DNA from: G963422445 sp963422445
GTDB taxonomy: Bacteria; Pseudomonadota; Alphaproteobacteria; Thalassobaculales; Thalassobaculaceae
DNA length: 64,000 bases
Reading direction: 5' to 3'
Assembly (NCBI GenBank): GCA_963422445.2
Contig: OY729512.2
Span: 6,324,001-6,388,000, forward strand
The notes under the pieces are model-generated. The model was not told the origin of the DNA, made no database searches, and saw nothing but the letters and a program-made list of their open reading frames with translations. Below, one piece after another: positions 44,827 through 53,899 of the stretch (within the stretch, counting starts at the first letter, position 1; the number at the start of each line of letters is the position of its first letter). The translations under genes and the position numbers were made by a program.

Positions 44827-46238
44827 GGTCCCGGGGCCACCCCGTGGTATCTTGTTATTGTGGAAACATAACATACCATGGGGTGGCCCCGATGACCCTT
44901 GACTCGACCCTATCCGATCTCTGGCACCGATTTCAAGGGGACCTTTTCCCTGCGAGCGTCCTCTCCTGGAGACGCACAAGCGTTTCGTGACAGCTCTCGA
45001 TCTCGTCAAGGTGGAGGGCTTCGTCGATGGGGTGTGGACCGGTCCGGGTCGGCCCCGGGAGGATCGCCGGGCGCAGGCCCGTGGCGTCATCGCCAAGGCG
45101 GTATGGGATCTGCCGACGACCCGCCACCTGATCGATAGGCTCAAGGTGGACCCAGCGTTGCGCCGGCTGTGCGGCGGGTCGCGTGTCTCGGAGATCCCAC
45201 ATGAAGCGACGTTTTCGCGGGCGTTTGCCGAATGTTCGCAGTCCCGTCTTCCGGGGAGGATGCACGCGGCTCTGGTTGCAGAGACACTGGGCGATGCGCT
45301 CATCGGCCAAGTGTCGCGGGACTCGACGGCCATCGAGGCCCGGGAGACGCCAGCCCCGAAGCCGAAGGCCAGGACGCCGAACCGCAAGCGCGGCCGACCC
45401 CGCAAGGGCGCGGAGAGGACGAAGGAGCCTGGGCGTCTCGAACAGCAAGCGAACGGGATGGATCTCGATGAGAGGCTCGACGCGCTGCCGAAGGTCTGCG
45501 ATCACGGGGCAAAGAAGACTGCCAAGGGGGTCCTGGAGGCCTGGCGCGGTTACAAGCTGCCTATCGACACAGCAGACTGCGGGGTGCCGCTGAGGACCGT
45601 CCTCACCTCGGCATCCGTCCATGACAGCCAGGTCGCGATCCCGCTGGCGATGATGACCGCCGCGCGTGTGACCAATCTCTACGATCTCATGGACGCGGCC
45701 TATGATGCCAGGGAGATCTACCAGATGAGCGAACGGCTTGGCCATGTGCCGATCATCGATGTCAATCCGCGCCGGGACAAGGACCTCAAGGAGGAGCGAG
45801 ACCGGGAGGCCCGGGCCCGGCGTGCAGTAGGCCATGTCGACCCCGAGACCATGCGGTTCCGGATCCGGTCCGGTGTCGAGAGGACCAACGCCCGCCTCAA
45901 GGATGAGTGTGGCGGGCGCCATGTCCGCGTCCGTGGACATTCCAAGGTCGCCTGCCATCTCATGTTCGGCATCCTGGCCCTGGCGGCTGACCAGTTGATA
46001 CGTCTCGCCGCCCCATAGCGCGGCTCCGACAACGCATGCCGACCCTTCGCGGCCCTCTCGAAGAGAGTGGCCCGGAGAGGCGTGTCCCGATGTCCGCAAA
46101 GGTCCCTGTTCGGTCTCATCATCTCTGATGAGACACCGCGAATCCATGGAGTCCGACCTCCAGGTGCAGAGGTGACCGGGATCAACCGACCGATCCAGAC
46201 TCACCGGACCCTGGGGACAGGAATTTTGCAAGAGGTTC
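44827..46238 (+). mobile_element. IS-A copy 3, left end truncated
   Basis: The right end GCAAGAGGTTC at 46238 is intact; the other end is missing about 70 bp, so the sequence starts at the upstream palindrome against the IS5-b element. Diverged more than copies 1 and 2 (roughly 5-8% by eye), so an older insertion. The loop of the palindrome upstream of the transposase is inverted compared with copies 1 and 2. Confidence 0.88.
44892..46018 (+). pseudogene. IS-A transposase with N-terminal deletion frameshift
   Basis: ATG 44892 gives MTLDSTLSDLWHRFQGDLFP, then about 17 bases present in copy 2 (coding for ALAEAVG) are missing near 44955, which shifts the frame. From 44987 the correct frame resumes: TALDLVKVEGFVDGVWTGPG, SRDSTAIEARETPAPKPKAR, DLMDAAYDAREIYQMSERLG, ERTNARLKDECGGRHVRVRG, ending LIRLAAP. 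Confidence 0.87.
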
Positions 46239-46413
46239 TAATAATAGAAACTTACGATTCAGGACACTAGGCAGTTACGAAAAACGATAATTCAATATAG
46301 TGTTCCGCCACGATGTCGGGTTTTCACGGCGGGGTCTCATATGTATGCTCAGTCACCTCGCCAGCGGCCATCCTGGCGCAGCGCAAGACACCTCATACTG
46401 AATGGAGTTCCGG

Positions 46414-47622
46414 ATGCCTCTCAAGCGCGGCCGCAAATTCATCAACACACCGGGGCCGACCAATGTACCGGACCGCGTTCTGAACGCCATGCACCGGCCG
46501 ACCATGGATCTGTCCGATCCTGAATTTCTTGACGTGTCGAATTCCTGCTTTCTCGATCTGCGGAAGGTGATCAGGACATCCGGCGAAATCTTCCTTTACG
46601 CCAGCAACGGCCATGGCGCCTGGGAAGCGGCACTGATCAACGTGCTCTCGCCGGGCGACAAGGTGCTCGTACCGGAAAGTGGAAATTTCTCCGCTTCCTG
46701 GCAGAGGATGGCCGAGACTCTCGGACTCGTTGTCGAAACCATCGATGGTGACTGGCGCCGGGCCTTGCGGCCCGAGGCCGTGGAAGATCGTCTCAAAGCC
46801 GACAAGGACAAGAAATTCAAGGCGGTTCTGTTGATCCACACCGATACGGCGACCTCGATTACCAGCGATGTCCCGGCGGTGCGAGCTGCAATTGACGCCG
46901 CCAGTCACCCGGCCCTGCTTCTGGTCGACACCGTCGCGGCATTGGGAACAGTCGACTACCGGATGGACGAATGGGGAGTCGACGTCACCGTCGCCGCGTC
47001 ACAGAAAGGCCTGATGATGGCGCCCGGTCTCGGCATCGTCGCAGCCAGTCCGAAGGCGCTCGCCGCCCATGAGGCCTCATCAATGCCGCGATTCTACTGG
47101 GATTGGCGGACCCGGCTCGAAGCTGAACATTATCGCCGGTTCTGCGGCACTGCGCCTCAACTGCTGATGTTCGGTCTCCGTGAAGCGCTGGACATGATTT
47201 TCGAGGAAGGTCTCGAGACCATCTTCGAACGCCACCGGGTGCTGGCCGGTGCGACGCAGGCCGCGGTCGAGACTTGGGCCCAGGCCGGGCGGCTGTCGCT
47301 GAATGCCGTCGAACCCCGTGAACGTTCGGTCGGCGTGACCACGATCCGGACGACCGAAGGCATAGATGCCAGACAGGTCTGCCAGATCTGTCGTGACGAG
47401 ATGATGACCGGCCTCGGCGGCGGTCTTGGCAAGCTTGACGGACGAGCCTTCCGGATCGGTCATATGGGCGACATGAACGCGCCGATGCTTTACGCGGCCA
47501 TCGGTGCCGTGGAATCGACATTAGGATATCTGGGAATTCCGCATGGCAGTGGCGGGATCACGGCCGCCGTCCAGCACGTAACCGAGGCCAAGAAAGCCGG
47601 TGCCACACCATCGACCTATTGA
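46414..47622 (+). CDS. class V aminotransferase, serine-glyoxylate / alanine-glyoxylate type
   Basis: 402 residues from ATG 46414 (MPLKRGRKFINTPGPTNVPD), chosen because GGAG lies 7 bases upstream; the in-frame ATG at 46402 is the alternative. PLP-binding segments: IFLYASNGHGAWEAALINVL, VLLIHTDTATSITSDVPAVR, LLVDTVAALGTVDYRMDEWG and the lysine in VTVAASQKGLMMAPGLGIVA. FCGTAPQLLMFGLREALDMI and GLGGGLGKLDGRAFRIGHMG follow the family. By family knowledge it converts serine or alanine plus glyoxylate to hydroxypyruvate or pyruvate plus glycine. It lies between the CoA-transferase subunit genes on the opposite strand, and its upstream region starts at IS-A copy 3. Confidence 0.9.
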   Translation: MPLKRGRKFINTPGPTNVPDRVLNAMHRPTMDLSDPEFLDVSNSCFLDLRKVIRTSGEIFLYASNGHGAWEAALINVLSPGDKVLVPESGNFSASWQRMAETLGLVVETIDGDWRRALRPEAVEDRLKADKDKKFKAVLLIHTDTATSITSDVPAVRAAIDAASHPALLLVDTVAALGTVDYRMDEWGVDVTVAASQKGLMMAPGLGIVAASPKALAAHEASSMPRFYWDWRTRLEAEHYRRFCGTAPQLLMFGLREALDMIFEEGLETIFERHRVLAGATQAAVETWAQAGRLSLNAVEPRERSVGVTTIRTTEGIDARQVCQICRDEMMTGLGGGLGKLDGRAFRIGHMGDMNAPMLYAAIGAVESTLGYLGIPHGSGGITAAVQHVTEAKKAGATPSTY

Positions 47623-47635
47623 ATCGGCCCCGACA

Positions 47636-48325
47636 TTACAGGGCTTCATCGCGACCGGGCGTCTCCATCCGGATAACCCGGTCAACATAGATGGATGGAG
47701 TCACGATCACCTCCGGATCAAGCGCTCCAAGGTCTACGATGTCCGGAACCTGGGCAACCGTGAGGTTGGCCGCGGCAGCCATCACGGGACCGAAATTCCG
47801 GGCTGACTTGTTATATGTCAGATTGCCCCAGCGGTCTGCCTGCCGGGCAAGGACGAAGGCGACATCGCCTTTCAGGGGGCGCTCCAGAACCTGCAGGCGT
47901 CCATCAAACTCCCGGGTTTCCTTGCCCTCCGTAAGCTGGGTTCCTACCCCGGTCGGCGTGTAGAAAGCGCCAATACCGGCGCCGGCGGCACGCATCCGTT
48001 CCGACAACGTGCCTTGCGGCACCAGTTCCAGTTCAACCTTTCCGGCAGCCCACATCCCTTCGAACACCACGGAATTGGATGATCGCGGATAGGAACAGAT
48101 GACCTTGCGAACCCGGCCGGCCTCAAGCAACCCGCCGATACCTTTGCGGCCAACCCCGGCATTGTTCGAAACGATCGTCAGATCCGTCGCCCCTTGATCA
48201 CGGAGGGCATTCACGAGTTCGGTCGGCATTCCCGCACCACCGAAGCCAGACACCAGAATCGTCGCGCCGTCGGGAATGCCGTCCACGGCAGCGGCGTAAC
48301 TATCCATGATCTTATTGATGGCCAT
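47636..48325 (-). CDS. 3-oxoacid/3-oxoadipate CoA-transferase subunit A
   Basis: 229 residues from ATG 48325 (MAINKIMDSYAAAVDGIPDG), with GGGAGG 9 bases upstream. Key segments: GATILVSGFGGAGMPTELVN, DLTIVSNNAGVGRKGIGGLL, RKVICSYPRSSNSVVFEGMW, ELELVPQGTLSERMRAAGAG, GAFYTPTGVGTQLTEGKETR, DRWGNLTYNKSARNFGPVMA. It binds CoA and pairs with a B subunit bearing the catalytic Glu. The likely partner is at 42683-43393 on the same strand, and an unrelated aminotransferase and IS elements lie in between. Confidence 0.93.
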   Translation of the reverse strand: MAINKIMDSYAAAVDGIPDGATILVSGFGGAGMPTELVNALRDQGATDLTIVSNNAGVGRKGIGGLLEAGRVRKVICSYPRSSNSVVFEGMWAAGKVELELVPQGTLSERMRAAGAGIGAFYTPTGVGTQLTEGKETREFDGRLQVLERPLKGDVAFVLARQADRWGNLTYNKSARNFGPVMAAAANLTVAQVPDIVDLGALDPEVIVTPSIYVDRVIRMETPGRDEAL

Positions 48326-48568
48326 TGCCGTCGCCTCCCGTTCCAAAACATTCGATGGCTTTTACGGCGTTGGCGGCACGGCGTCCAGCGATATGCCGAC
48401 TGGCGAATCCGCCCGCCATGCGGACCACCACGGTCATCACGAACCGAATGCTTGCCGGCCGCCAGCGGAGTTTTCTTGTCCCTGGCCGCGGCGCACCGTA
48501 GCGTGCGACAGTCCTGATGCAGGGCATGGGGTCGTTATCTCAAGACAATCGCAGGAGGGAGCCTCTTT

Positions 48569-50224
48569 ATGGGCAAGGTCACTGGTGCGCAACTCATGGC
48601 GCGCAATCTGAAACAGCATGGCGTCGACTACATGTTCGGCGTTGTCGGCTTTCCGGTCCAGCCGATCGCCGCGGCCGCGCTGGAAGAGGGCATCACCTAT
48701 ATCGGCATGCGCAACGAGCAATCCGCCTCATACGCCGCGCAGGCCGCCGGATACATGACTGGACGGCCAGGTGCGTGCCTGGTTGTCTCCGGCCCTGGAG
48801 TCGTGCATGGCCTGGCCGGCCTCGCCAACGCCAAGGAAAATTGCTGGCCGATGATCCTGATCGGCGGCGCCTCACCGACCTACCAGAATGGCATGGGAGC
48901 CTTCCAGGAGGAACGACAGGTTCACATCGCCACACCGTTCAGCAAATACGCCCATGCCGTGGAACATACCCATCGCATTCCGTTTTATGTCGAACAGGCA
49001 GTCCGCCAGTCGATCTACGGCCGGCCCGGCGCGGCTTATCTCGATATGCCGGACGATATCATCCAGGGCGAAGTCGATGAAGCCGATGTCGCACACATCC
49101 CGACGGTCGCCGACCCGCCGCGCAGTATCGCGCCAAAGGAAAATATCGAGGCGGCCCTGAATGCGCTTGAGACCGCGGAGCGTCCGCTTGTTATCGTCGG
49201 CAAGGGCATGGCCTGGAGCCGCGCCGAGGACGAGGTGCGAGCCTTCATTGAGCGCACCCAGCTGCCATTCCTTGCCTCGCCAATGGGCAAAGGCGTCATC
49301 GACGACAGCCATCCGCTCTCGGTCGGCGCGGCCCGCAGTCATGCACTCCGGGAAGCCGATGTCGTTCTCCTGATGGGCGCGAGGCTGAACTGGATCATGC
49401 ATTTCGGCAAGAAACCGCGTTTCAACGATAATGTCCGGGTCGTTCAACTCGATATCGCCCATGAGGCGATCGGCAACAACGTTCCGGCTGAAGTTGCATT
49501 GGTTGGCGACGGCAAGGCGATCACCGGCCAGCTCAACCAGGCCCTCGGGAACCGGCAATGGTTCTACCCCTCCGATACCGCCTGGCGGGCGGCGCTGAAG
49601 GAAAAGGCCGACGCCAACGCAACCCAGATCCAGCCGATGATCGACGACGACAGCAGTCCGACGAACTACTATCGCGCGCTCAAGGACATCCGTGAATGGG
49701 CCACCGAGGATGCCATCATCGTTGGTGAAGGCGCCAACACCATGGATATCGGCCGCACTCAACTGCCGAACGCGGCCCCGCGTCTGCGACTCGACGCTGG
49801 CAGTTACGGCACGATGGGAATCGGGATGGGGTTCGCGATTGCCGCCGCGGTGGTACATCGCGACCGCCCGATCATCTCGATCTCGGGAGACTCGGCCCTC
49901 GGGTTCTCGGGCATGGAGATAGAAACCGCCTGTCGCTACAAGTTGCCGATCAAGATTGTCGTGCTGAATAACGGCGGCATCGGCCGCGGCGTCGAGGCCT
50001 TCGCGGACGGCGAACAAATTCCCCCGTTCGCGCTGTCGATTGGCGCCCGCTACGACAAGATGATGGAAGCATTCGGCGGCAAGGGCTTTTACATCGAGGA
50101 TCCGGCCAATCTGAAACAGGCATTGGCAGATGCCAATGCCTTTGACGGCCCGGCGTTGGTCAATGTGCGCCTCTACCATGCAGCAGGCCGCAAGCCGCAA
50201 CAATTCGGCTGGTTGACCACCTGA
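48569..50224 (+). CDS. thiamine-diphosphate enzyme, oxalyl-CoA decarboxylase / 2-hydroxyacyl-CoA lyase type
   Basis: 551 residues starting at ATG 48569 after AGGAGG. The pyrimidine-binding domain has FGVVGFPVQPIAAAALEEGI, YIGMRNEQSASYAAQAAGYM, TGRPGACLVVSGPGVVHGLA and KENCWPMILIGGASPTYQNG (catalytic Glu in MRNEQ). The central domain has RPLVIVGKGMAWSRAEDEVR. The pyrophosphate-binding domain has SISGDSALGFSGMEIETACR with VVLNNGGIGRG (GDS...NN motif). The pattern GFPV...IGMRNEQ is typical of Oxc, which turns oxalyl-CoA into formyl-CoA. No adjacent formyl-CoA transferase is present, so 2-hydroxyacyl-CoA lyase activity is equally possible. Confidence 0.87.
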   Translation: MGKVTGAQLMARNLKQHGVDYMFGVVGFPVQPIAAAALEEGITYIGMRNEQSASYAAQAAGYMTGRPGACLVVSGPGVVHGLAGLANAKENCWPMILIGGASPTYQNGMGAFQEERQVHIATPFSKYAHAVEHTHRIPFYVEQAVRQSIYGRPGAAYLDMPDDIIQGEVDEADVAHIPTVADPPRSIAPKENIEAALNALETAERPLVIVGKGMAWSRAEDEVRAFIERTQLPFLASPMGKGVIDDSHPLSVGAARSHALREADVVLLMGARLNWIMHFGKKPRFNDNVRVVQLDIAHEAIGNNVPAEVALVGDGKAITGQLNQALGNRQWFYPSDTAWRAALKEKADANATQIQPMIDDDSSPTNYYRALKDIREWATEDAIIVGEGANTMDIGRTQLPNAAPRLRLDAGSYGTMGIGMGFAIAAAVVHRDRPIISISGDSALGFSGMEIETACRYKLPIKIVVLNNGGIGRGVEAFADGEQIPPFALSIGARYDKMMEAFGGKGFYIEDPANLKQALADANAFDGPALVNVRLYHAAGRKPQQFGWLTT

Positions 50225-50229
50225 GCCAA

Positions 50230-50264
50230 CCGGGCACTCTCCACGCTCACGCGGGGGTGCCCGG
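50230..50264 (+). terminator. possible terminator hairpin after the ThDP enzyme gene
   Basis: Perfect 8-bp stem CCGGGCAC (50230-50237) and GTGCCCGG (50257-50264), 19-nt loop, a few bases after the stop. No T-run follows, so intrinsic termination is unproven. Confidence 0.3.
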
Positions 50265-50383
50265 ACCCGGTCTCTTGCGGATACTGCCCAGGACGCGCGG
50301 TATTCGCGGCTCGCGCCCCGCCGAACCCCGGTTCAACAGGCGCCCGGACTGGATCACTGTCCGGTTTGCTTCGAATCCGTCGA

Positions 50384-50503
50384 ACCGCTTATGCACTTGG
50401 TTCCGGCTTGATCAACATGTTGATCGAAAACCGTCCAAATGGACCGGTAGGAGTCAACTTCTTGCGGCAAACTCTCGCAACCGGAGCTACGTGCATAAGC
50501 GGT
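50384..50503. repeat. MITE type B copy 4 (120 bp)
   Basis: Perfect 8-bp duplication TCCGTCGA (50376-50383 and 50504-50511), ends ACCGCTTATGCAC. It is in the same orientation as copy 2 and nearly identical to it. It lies in the intergenic space 50265-50938, which holds no other feature I can support. Confidence 0.93.
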
Positions 50504-50938
50504 TCCGTCGATTTCAGATCGGATCCCGATCCGCGGCATATCGGCGGGTATACATGTCTGAACGACGCCCGGACCGGCAGACGCGGACATTCCGACGGAC
50601 CGGGGTGATCGAAGCCGCCGCCATTTGCCAGAACCGGCGCGAGGCTGCCTTCGATACGAGCCGCACGGCCGTCCGTATCCGTCAGAACCTTGCCGAAGTG
50701 TCGATGGGCCGGAACATGCCCGGCGCAACGCCATGTATGGTGCCTTGAGCGAAACCGAAACCGCAGCCAGAACGGCCGACATAATCACGAAAGCGGCCCC
50801 CGGCCCTGCCGCCAGAACCGGCACCTCGGACCCTACCGGCCGGCGATATCAACACTCATCGTCACAGGCTCTTGCGAAGACCCGGACCAGCCGTTCACGG
50901 ATAGCTGATCCGGTCAGACAATGCGCCGGGCCGGCGGC

Positions 50939-51826
50939 CTAACGAATGATGTCGATCTTTACCCTGCGGTTTTTCGGTTCCCGCACCGCATCGCCGGTTT
51001 CCACCGCGTTGTGGGTCTCGCCGAACGACCGCGTCTCGACGATGCCGCCGAGGTCGCTCGAACTGTTTTTCTGAAGCAATGCAGAGACAGCCTTGGCGCG
51101 CCTGACCCCGAGCCTCATGTTGTATTTTCTCAGGCCCAAACGATCAGTGTAACCCGAAACGATGACCTTGCGAGGCGCCGCGGCGTCGATCGACAGAACC
51201 GCCTTGTTCACCGCCTTCACTCCGGAACCATCGACGGTTGCCGAATCGTGCGGGAAATAGATCACATGTTTTTCATAGGCCTTCGGCGGCTTCGGTTTCG
51301 GCGGTGCCTTTTTCGCCACCGGTTTCGGTTTCGGCGCCATCGCGGCTTTCAGCGCGCCCATGGCAAAGGCAAAATCGCTCCGACAAGCCGCGATATGATC
51401 GAGCTGATGACCTTCTTCCTGTTCCTGCATCCAGCAATCGAAGGAGGACTGGGCCAGCGCGGCAAGTTTCGGCACGCGAACCGAGGCAACATCGAGAACT
51501 GCGGTGAGTTCCTGGTAGGCATTCTTGAGAGTGCCAACATGTTCGGGCGAGATCCGTCTTGCCTCGACCCTTTCCGGCGCGGGCGGGTGCCCGGCCCCAG
51601 CCGCCATCGAACGAACAGCGAACACATCAGAATCGATATGGTCAAACTCGGCGTACTCCGCCTGTGACATCGCCAGATACCGAGCATGCAGCGCCTTGTC
51701 GAACGGACCGCCGGTCGCCACAGTCTTCTCGGCATCCTTCAATTGCAGACCAACACAGCCACTCAACACGAATGCTACCAATCCCAATCCGGTGAGCATT
51801 CTGGTCGATCGCATTATAATGTTCAT
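50939..51826 (-). CDS. OmpA family lipoprotein
   Basis: 295 residues from ATG 51826 with GGAGG 8 bases upstream. The signal peptide ends in a lipobox (VAFVLSGC), so Cys is the lipidated residue near position 24. A helical, Cys-containing middle region (SSFDCWMQEQEEGHQLDHIA, ACRSDFAFAMGALKAAM) is followed by a Lys/Pro linker (PKPKPVAKKAPPKPKPPK). The C-terminal OmpA-like peptidoglycan-binding domain reads VIYFPHDSATVDGSGVKAVN, VSGYTDRLGLRKYNMRLGVR, RAKAVSALL and FGETHNAVETGDAVREPKNR, RVKIDIIR. It would anchor the outer membrane to peptidoglycan. Confidence 0.92.
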   Translation of the reverse strand: MNIIMRSTRMLTGLGLVAFVLSGCVGLQLKDAEKTVATGGPFDKALHARYLAMSQAEYAEFDHIDSDVFAVRSMAAGAGHPPAPERVEARRISPEHVGTLKNAYQELTAVLDVASVRVPKLAALAQSSFDCWMQEQEEGHQLDHIAACRSDFAFAMGALKAAMAPKPKPVAKKAPPKPKPPKAYEKHVIYFPHDSATVDGSGVKAVNKAVLSIDAAAPRKVIVSGYTDRLGLRKYNMRLGVRRAKAVSALLQKNSSSDLGGIVETRSFGETHNAVETGDAVREPKNRRVKIDIIR

Positions 51827-52117
51827 CGATTCCCTCCTTACGGTCGCAGCATGACAGAAATCCTATGTCGGATCATGCAAACCGGCAACCAAATCCATGG
51901 TGCCGGAACTCCGGAAACGTTCGGCACCGGTAACAGCAACGCGCGCGTCCAATCGATCGATTTCGCTGATTTTGAAACCCATTTTCTGCGCACCATCGCC
52001 ATGAAGCCATCGGAACGCAACATTATTGAGGCGGCTGCACGGCAACAAGACGCTTAACACCCGCCAAACGCGAATCGCCCGCACCGCAAACCCGTTGCAA
52101 TCGGCACGAGGCCCCGG

Positions 52118-53077
52118 TCAGTGCGCCGCCTCCTTCAAAAGCCGGAGCAACCGGACCAGCCGCCGGTCGCGTTCGGCCTCGAGATCGGCGATGCTTCGCC
52201 CACCCATTTCGTCGGCAAGACCCTCGGCGATCGTCTCGACCAGATCGCCGGACAGATCGGGATTGTCGATCATCGTTTCCCACCAGCCCTGAATACCCGG
52301 TGCGAAATGGTCCATCATACCTCGAAAGCCGGCTTTGCCACCGGCAAGATTCATGACCATATGCGGTCCGGCCAAGGCCCAGCGCAATCCGGGCCCCTGG
52401 GCCACGGCCGCATCGATATCCTCGATCGAAGCGAGGCCATCGCGGGCCGCGAGGACGGCCTCGCGCCACAAGGCCGCCTGCAGGCGGTTCGCAAGATGGC
52501 CGGGCAGTTCCTTCCTGACCCGTATCGGGTGTTTGCCAATATGCCGGTAGAAACCGATTGACCAGTCTGCCGCCGCCGGCTCGGTGTCCTTGCCGGCAAC
52601 CACTTCAACCAAGGGAATCAGATGCGGCGGATTGAACGGGTGGCCGACAACGAAGCGCCCGGCCGTAGCCAGACCCTCCTGCAAGTCACTCATGATCAAG
52701 CCGGATGTGCTCGAAGCCAGGACAGCACCATCCGGCAGAACAGGGTCAATCTGCTGGTAAAGCTTCCGTTTGACGTCGACCTGCTCAGGCGCGTTTTCCT
52801 GCACGAAATCACAGCCGGCAACAGCCTCCCCCGGATCGTCGCGAAACATGACAGCAGCCCGGCGCACGCCGGGCGCCAGACCGACGATCTCCAATTGCGG
52901 CCAGACGTTGTCGATAAAGGCTATCAACCGCTCCTGCCAGCCGGCGCCCGGATCCCAAGCGCTGACCTCGTAGCCCTGCGCGAGAAAATAGGCCGCCCAA
53001 CTTGCACCGATGGTCCCGGTGCCGAGAATACCGATGCGGCGGACGGCCTCATATTGCGGATACTGAGTCAAGATCAC
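52118..53077 (-). CDS. 3-hydroxyacyl-CoA dehydrogenase family protein (L-carnitine dehydrogenase-like)
   Basis: About 319 residues. NAD-binding GILGTGTIGASWAAYFLAQG; GCDFVQENAPEQVDVKRKLY; catalytic segment SSTSGLIMSDLQEGLATAGR, FVVGHPFNPPHLIPLVEVVA with the His-Pro-Phe-Asn-Pro motif; C-terminal helical domain PGHLANRLQAALWREAVLAA and GPGLRWALAGPHMVMNLAGG. The WALAGP.MVMNLAGG and HPFNPPHLIPLVEVV signatures match carnitine-3-dehydrogenase-like members, so the substrate may be carnitine or another 3-hydroxy acid. Start: GTG 53077, or TTG 53071 which has better spacing to AGGAG (10 bases). Confidence 0.9.
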   Translation of the reverse strand: MILTQYPQYEAVRRIGILGTGTIGASWAAYFLAQGYEVSAWDPGAGWQERLIAFIDNVWPQLEIVGLAPGVRRAAVMFRDDPGEAVAGCDFVQENAPEQVDVKRKLYQQIDPVLPDGAVLASSTSGLIMSDLQEGLATAGRFVVGHPFNPPHLIPLVEVVAGKDTEPAAADWSIGFYRHIGKHPIRVRKELPGHLANRLQAALWREAVLAARDGLASIEDIDAAVAQGPGLRWALAGPHMVMNLAGGKAGFRGMMDHFAPGIQGWWETMIDNPDLSGDLVETIAEGLADEMGGRSIADLEAERDRRLVRLLRLLKEAAH

Positions 53078-53573
53078 GATTCTCCTGCTGCGATGTCCGG
53101 CGACACCGCCATCAATCCAGACATGAGAATGGTCATACCGGTCCTGGCGCGCAAGGTCGCCAGCCGGATTCCGGAGGATTCGAGCGCCGTCAGGACAGCC
53201 ACGGTCTGGGGTGCACACCAGCCCCACGCTCCGGGCAGGGGATTTCGGACCGATATCGGCCCATCTCCGGCGCGCCAGGCATCACGGCACGACGCATTGG
53301 CAGGCCGGACGGGCGCCGATGGCCTTCGCCGCGCTCCAGAAAATCAAGAGCCGGTCGCTCGCTGGCACTGCCCCGCCTCGAGCGTCGAACTAACAGGCCC
53401 GTCGGGACCTGGAACCGGATCGCCGGGGCCGGTACGAACCGTGCCGAACAGGCTTCGTGAATGTCCCGCAGCAACAGCGAACGGGCCTCCGGTCGGGGTG
53501 AGCCCGGCGGCCCGTGGTCAATTACGGGGTTTCGGAACAACCGGCAAAGTCGCAATGACGCCGGTGTCAGCGA
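53078..53573. other. 496-bp intergenic stretch, no gene seen
   Basis: Open frames on both strands are short or lack family features; none has a convincing ribosome-binding site. Confidence 0.4.
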
Positions 53574-53798
53574 TCATTGCCCGACATCATCGTCATAGCC
53601 GTGCCTCGCGCTGTAAAATGACAACATCATCAGACCGCCACCAACCACGAGAATAGCGACCACAGCCGCAATCAGGGCCAGAGTCCCATGCAGACCGAGT
53701 TCGACCTCCGGATTACTGAACCATATGCTGCCCGCGGCCCACAGCGCCACACAGAGAACACAGGACAGAACCAGTATCAGCAGGACAACCGGCTTCAT
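53574..53798 (-). CDS. small two-helix membrane protein
   Basis: 74 residues from ATG 53798 with GGAAGG about 6 bases upstream. Hydrophobic segment 1 is VVLLILVLSCVLCVALWAAG, followed by an exposed stretch (SIWFSNPEVELG), then segment 2 LALIAAVVAILVVGGGLMML and a polar acidic tail YSARHGYDDDVGQ. No family is recognised. It is divergent from the PhyH gene. Confidence 0.6.
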   Translation of the reverse strand: MKPVVLLILVLSCVLCVALWAAGSIWFSNPEVELGLHGTLALIAAVVAILVVGGGLMMLSFYSARHGYDDDVGQ

Positions 53799-53899
53799 GA
53801 CTTGCCTTCCCCTTCCGTCGTTGGTCTGATGTGACACTCGCGTCTGCCGGAGCCCGCCTCCGGCGGCGTCACCGTCTCCGACAATCACGGGATCCGCTA

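Noticed and set aside
48872..50203. A 443-codon minus-strand frame
   Set aside because: Antisense of the ThDP enzyme gene; no family features.
1572..50503. Repeated short elements as a CRISPR array
   Set aside because: They are dispersed, 111-120 bp long, have inverted ends and 8-bp duplications, and no regular spacers or cas genes are present.
41971..50503. GATCAACATGTTGATC in MITEs as a parS or operator site
   Set aside because: It differs from the parS consensus and occurs only within the transposable repeats, so a chromosomal segregation role is not supported.
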